Of a stretch of 64,000 nucleotides of DNA, positions 60,510 through 64,000 are shown piece by piece (the stretch's first letter is position 1; each line of letters starts with the position of its first letter). Source of the DNA: Sediminibacterium salmoneum NBRC 103935 (GTDB lineage Bacteria; Bacteroidota; Bacteroidia; Chitinophagales; Chitinophagaceae); contig NZ_KI866530.1 in the NCBI RefSeq assembly GCF_000511175.1, forward strand, positions 4,895 to 68,894, read 5' to 3'. The position numbers and the translations under genes were made by a program. The notes under the pieces are model-generated. The model had not been told where the DNA came from and did not search any database. It was given only the letters and a program-made list of their open reading frames with translations.

Positions 60510-61415
60510 AACACCCTGCGCTTTCATCCAAACCTGTAAAGACTTGAACCAGTCGGTAGGCTCCTGTTTGTTGTTCAGTCCAAATCCGTGACCGCCTTTC
60601 TCCATTAGTAATAATTCTGAAGGAACTTTCAGTGCATCGAGTGCTGCCTTCATTTGTAAACTATTTTCTACCGGAACCGTTTTATCGTCCTTTGCATGAA
60701 ATAGAAAGGTTGGAGGAGTAAATCTGTTTACCTGCAGTTGCGAAGAAAATTGATCTCTTGTTGCCGCAGTAGCATCTTTCCCTATCAGTTTATTTCTGGA
60801 ACCTTCATGGCCAATGCCATCCTCCATGCTGATAACAGGGTAAGCTAGTATGGCAAAATTGGGTCTTGCATTTGTGCGTGATCCCTGGTCATTCAGGTTG
60901 AGTTGATATTGGGTTGCAAGTGTACTGGCTAAATGTCCGCCTGCAGAAAATCCAATAACCCCAATTTTATCGGGATTTATTCCATACATGCCGGCATTGT
61001 CTCTGATATATTTCATTGCAGCTTGTGCATCAATAAATGGCACCCACTCTTTATTAAACATGCAGGTGTCGTTGGGCAATCTGTATTTTAACACGAAAGC
61101 GGTAACCCCGATTAAATTGAAAGCTTTGGCCACATCATGACCTTCGTGATTGGCTGCTAAAATAGTATATCCACCTCCCGGTAAAATTAAAACCGCAGTT
61201 TGGTTGGTATTCAATTCAGGGGCTTTATAAATGGTAAGGGTAGGGTTGTTAACTTTTGTGTACACTTCCTGTCCCCATTGATTTATCTGTGTTTTATTTT
61301 CCAGACTGCATTCTTTTGATTTGGGTATTTTCCCTTTGTATAATGGTATTTCATTTTGTGCCCAGCTACTTGCCATAAAGAACATAAATACTAGCGTAAA
61401 TGCTTGTTTCATCAT
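60504..61415 (-). CDS. Exported esterase, acetyl-xylan-esterase/BD-FAE-like
   Basis: 303 residues with signal peptide (KQAFTLVFMFFMASSWAQ). An alpha/beta hydrolase: LILPGGGYTILAANHEGHDVA (oxyanion GGG), nucleophile GFSAGGHLAS (about 152), Asp in FHAKDDKTVPVEN and His in KGGHGFGLN. The PGGGY...EG pattern is that of bifunctional feruloyl/acetyl-xylan esterases. Its N-terminal half also contains QINQWGQEVYTKVNNPTLTIY, a usual start for this group. Probably acts on plant polysaccharide esters or similar. Confidence 0.88.
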   Translation of the reverse strand: MMKQAFTLVFMFFMASSWAQNEIPLYKGKIPKSKECSLENKTQINQWGQEVYTKVNNPTLTIYKAPELNTNQTAVLILPGGGYTILAANHEGHDVAKAFNLIGVTAFVLKYRLPNDTCMFNKEWVPFIDAQAAMKYIRDNAGMYGINPDKIGVIGFSAGGHLASTLATQYQLNLNDQGSRTNARPNFAILAYPVISMEDGIGHEGSRNKLIGKDATAATRDQFSSQLQVNRFTPPTFLFHAKDDKTVPVENSLQMKAALDALKVPSELLLMEKGGHGFGLNNKQEPTDWFKSLQVWMKAQGVL

Positions 61416-61476
61416 ATCATTATTGCTCTGAAGTTAAATATAAAATCAGTAAATTACCTGATATCAACTCCTTAAT

Positions 61477-63108
61477 ATGAATAAACTGTTTAGCTCTCTA
61501 ATAGTAGCATTGTTCCTGCCACTTTTCATGTGGGCAGACCATTATCCAATCAATAAGCATATTGATGTATTGCATTATTCTTTTGAATTGCACTTGTCGG
61601 ATAGTACCAATGAATTAAAGGGTAAGACTCAAGTGAAAGTTCGTTTTGACAAAGAGGGGATAACACAGTTTCGTTTAGACCTTGTTAACGCTACTGTTCA
61701 CCGACAAGATAAAGGAATGAAGGTGGACGCCATATGGGTAGGCGCTAATTCTGTTTCCTATACCCATGAAAAAGATGAATTGCTGATTCAGTTGGCTAAG
61801 CCTGTTATGAAAGGGGAAGAGTTGGTTTTTACCATACAATACCATGGAGTTCCTTTTGATGGGCTCAGGATTGGGGCCACTAAATTTGGTGACCGTAGTT
61901 TCTTTAATGAAAACTGGCCCAACCGAACCAGACACTGGTTGCCCACCATTGATCATCCTTACGACAAAGCTACTTCTGAATTTATAGTTACCGCACCTGC
62001 TAAATATAAAGTGGTATCTAATGGATTGTTGCTGGAAGAATCCGATTTAGGGAACAATAAAAGGCTTACACATTGGAAGCAATCAATACCTGTTTCCAGC
62101 TGGTTATTTGTGTTAGGAGTGGCAGAATTTGCTGTTCAGTATGTGGATCAGTTTGAAGGTAAGTCTATTCAGACCTGGGTCTATTCAAAAAACAGGGAAG
62201 CAGGATTTTATGATTTTGCCGCACCTACCAAACAAGTGTTGGAATACTATACCAATTACGTAGGCCCGTTCGCGTATGAAAAGCTGGCTAATATTCAAAC
62301 GCCAAGTGTGAATGGTGGTATGGAAACCTCATCTGCCATTTTTTACGGAGAGGATTTGGTAAATGGCAAAAGAGATGAACGAACCAGGAATGTGGTAATT
62401 CATGAAATAGCGCATCAATGGTTTGGCAATGCAGTTACAGAGTCTACCTGGGACGACGCCTGGCTAAGTGAAGGCTTTGCCACTTATTTTACCTTGCTCT
62501 TTATTGAACATGCATATGGAAAGGAAGAATTTCTGAAAGGATTACAGAAGGCAAAGAAGACGGTATTGGATATATCACCCAAATGGCCTAAATATAGTAT
62601 TGTGGCGGACAGAACTGCCGAAAAAGAACCCGTAACCAATAATTTAACCTATCAGAAAGGAGCCTGGATCTTGCATATGCTAAGGATGCTGATAGGTGAC
62701 GCCGCTTTTCAAAAAGGAATTCAGTCTTATTATAAAAAGTATTACAACGCAAATGCAACAACCCAACTTTTTAGAATTGAAATGGAAAAAGCATCTGGTA
62801 AAAATCTGGAACCCTTTTTTAAGCAATGGTTGTATCAGCCCACAAACCCTGTTATTCAGGCTGGCTGGCAGTATGATGCCAATCAAAAGAAATTGAAAGT
62901 TGTATTGAGTCAAACCCAATCGGGCGATATCATTTTTGACCTTCCTTTAGAGATTGCTTATTACACAAAAGATAATGCAAAAGCCAACATACTGAAAGTA
63001 ACATTCAACAAACAACAACAGACTTTCGAATTTGATATAAAGACGCCGGTTGAAAAGTTGGTGGTTGACCCCAATAATATGTTACTCGGAACCCTTAACT
63101 ATAAATAA
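61477..63108 (+). CDS. M1-family aminopeptidase
   Basis: 543 residues with signal peptide (FSSLIVALFLPLFMWA). M1 features in order: N-terminal saddle domain (1-190), the exopeptidase motif as NGGMETSSAI (in place of GAMEN), zinc motif HEIAHQWFGN with second Glu in LSEGFATYF 18 residues later (about 308-330) and a helical C-terminal part (FRIEMEKASGKNLEPFFKQWLY). Shorter than E. coli PepN and nearer to the ~550-residue Bacteroidota secreted type. It removes N-terminal residues from peptides in the periplasm. Confidence 0.92.
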   Translation: MNKLFSSLIVALFLPLFMWADHYPINKHIDVLHYSFELHLSDSTNELKGKTQVKVRFDKEGITQFRLDLVNATVHRQDKGMKVDAIWVGANSVSYTHEKDELLIQLAKPVMKGEELVFTIQYHGVPFDGLRIGATKFGDRSFFNENWPNRTRHWLPTIDHPYDKATSEFIVTAPAKYKVVSNGLLLEESDLGNNKRLTHWKQSIPVSSWLFVLGVAEFAVQYVDQFEGKSIQTWVYSKNREAGFYDFAAPTKQVLEYYTNYVGPFAYEKLANIQTPSVNGGMETSSAIFYGEDLVNGKRDERTRNVVIHEIAHQWFGNAVTESTWDDAWLSEGFATYFTLLFIEHAYGKEEFLKGLQKAKKTVLDISPKWPKYSIVADRTAEKEPVTNNLTYQKGAWILHMLRMLIGDAAFQKGIQSYYKKYYNANATTQLFRIEMEKASGKNLEPFFKQWLYQPTNPVIQAGWQYDANQKKLKVVLSQTQSGDIIFDLPLEIAYYTKDNAKANILKVTFNKQQQTFEFDIKTPVEKLVVDPNNMLLGTLNYK

Positions 63109-63114
63109 AAACCA

Positions 63115-64000
63115 TTAATAGTCTTTTCCATATAATAGGTTCACAATCCTGTTAAACAAATAATCAGGATGAATTTCCAGCATACCATTGAAATAGATGA
63201 TTATGGTAGATGCCCTTTCTTTGCTATGGTACATAGAGGAGGTATACCCAAACACAGTTCCATTATGACCATAAAAACTGCCCCTTTTTAGTAAGCAATA
63301 ACCATAAGCAGCATTGGGTGCAATTACATTGACTTCGGTTAATCTTTTTAGTTGCATTTTCGGAGATAACAATGAGCCCTCAACCAATGCTTCCGCATAG
63401 TGCTGTAATTCTTTTGGTGTTGAATAAACAGAACCGGCGGCCCAGATATAAGAGTAGTCAAACACTTCTGTTTGCTCGTCCCCGGCAACATAAGACCCAA
63501 GATAATAGCCTTTGCTAAAAGGTCCGGGAAAACTTATACCACTGGTTATTAATCCAGTCCGGCTTAGCTGAAGTGGCTGCACTATTCTATTGTTGATTTC
63601 TTTTTCCAATGTATTGCCAGTCACTTTCTCTATTATCATTCCTAATAAAACGGTATTCGTATTGGAATAATTGAATTGGGTCCCTGGTTCAAATAAGAAA
63701 TTTTCAGTAAAAGCCCAGTTAACCAATTCTGTTGGATCCCATTTCTTTGCCGGATTTTGTTCCATAGCATCCATCCAGCCCTGGATTAAAGTATAATCCG
63801 GAATTCCAGTAGTCATATTGCATAGCATCCGGATGGTTATATTATTTGATTTGGGATAGTTGGGAAAATATGTAGACAAAGGATCTTCCAGTAAAACTTT
63901 ACCCTCTTCTACCAATTGCAATAAAATGGTTCCGGTGAATGTTTTGGTATTGCTCCCTATTCTGAAAGTGTTTTCTTTTGTAATTGGAATTTTGTTGGGA
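63115..64000 (-). CDS. Serine hydrolase of the beta-lactamase/class C family, N-terminus outside window
   Basis: The frame runs off the window end; about 295 codons are visible. Active-site SxxK appears as RIGSNTKTFTGTILLQL just inside the edge, followed by LSTYFPNYPKSNNITIRMLCNMTTGI, the Tyr motif FNYSNTNTVLLG and the third motif region YGHNGTVFGYTSSMYH. PF00144 family: esterase, D-alanyl-type peptidase or similar. Convergent with the M1 aminopeptidase, six bases apart. Confidence 0.85.
   Translation of the reverse strand, partial: PNKIPITKENTFRIGSNTKTFTGTILLQLVEEGKVLLEDPLSTYFPNYPKSNNITIRMLCNMTTGIPDYTLIQGWMDAMEQNPAKKWDPTELVNWAFTENFLFEPGTQFNYSNTNTVLLGMIIEKVTGNTLEKEINNRIVQPLQLSRTGLITSGISFPGPFSKGYYLGSYVAGDEQTEVFDYSYIWAAGSVYSTPKELQHYAEALVEGSLLSPKMQLKRLTEVNVIAPNAAYGYCLLKRGSFYGHNGTVFGYTSSMYHSKERASTIIIYFNGMLEIHPDYLFNRIVNLLYGKDY

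Noticed and set aside
1..64000. CRISPR array
   Set aside because: No series of regularly spaced direct repeats was found; the only close repeats are protein-coding modules and paired operators.

Overview
The window looks like a chromosomal segment of a Bacteroidota bacterium, most likely a Chitinophagaceae/Sphingobacteriia-type organism. This is inferred from the A+T-rich code, promoters of the TTG / TAnnTTTG type, many Sec or lipoprotein signal peptides, and typical families (FISUMP, MORN and WG repeat proteins, DUF6265, DUF3667, LytTR regulators paired with HisKA_2 kinases, M1 and S9 peptidases). No rRNA, tRNA or CRISPR array was seen.

Layout. 1-1.8 kb is a decayed, gene-poor stretch with gene remnants and a 203-bp element bounded by a 9-bp inverted repeat. 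1.3-11.8 kb carries secreted repeat proteins (WG, MORN, Sel1), a HisKA_2 kinase/LytTR response regulator pair, and an astacin-like protease and a FISUMP protein that share a lectin-like module. 12-29 kb is a visibly more A+T-rich island. It holds three Crp/Fnr regulators, small-molecule and redox enzymes (esterase, MDR oxidoreductase, DJ-1-like, amidohydrolase, DoxX-like, DCC), a Vat-type acetyltransferase, a serine hydrolase, one IS30-family and one IS3-family element, and several broken genes. 29-45 kb is housekeeping and envelope metabolism: sterol desaturase-like enzyme, aspartyl-protease-like protein, S33 and S9 peptidases, a DUF2975/Xre pair, an ECF sigma operon and TauE/SafE. 45-64 kb holds an amidohydrolase, NDH-2, pirin/SDR/VOC genes, a type I pullulanase, a NarL-type two-component system, a subclass-B1-type metallo-beta-lactamase fused to a Dabb domain, an esterase, an M1 aminopeptidase and a serine hydrolase cut by the window end.

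Main observation. In the island, eight FNR-like palindromes (TTAAC-N4-GTTAA, TTGAT-N4-ATCAA and variants) each lie upstream of a TAnnTTTG-like box. The distance from palindrome centre to box end is 35.5-37.5 bp, and is exactly 36.5 bp in six of eight. This is the geometry of class-II activation by Crp/Fnr proteins. Each of the three regulator genes, whose recognition helices read ETLSR, QSLSR and ERLSR, is followed directly by such an operator and then by a target gene. I infer a self-contained regulon. IS30 has inserted between one of these promoters and its DJ-1/DoxX/amidohydrolase operon, and IS3 has split another target gene.

Caution. Eight genes are broken at homopolymer runs. Seven are A/T runs that are each one base short, and one is a G8 run. 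This uniform bias looks more like homopolymer error in the read or assembly than biology, although two or three tracts in signal peptides or at start codons could be phase-variable. Reconstructed coordinates are given for these genes.
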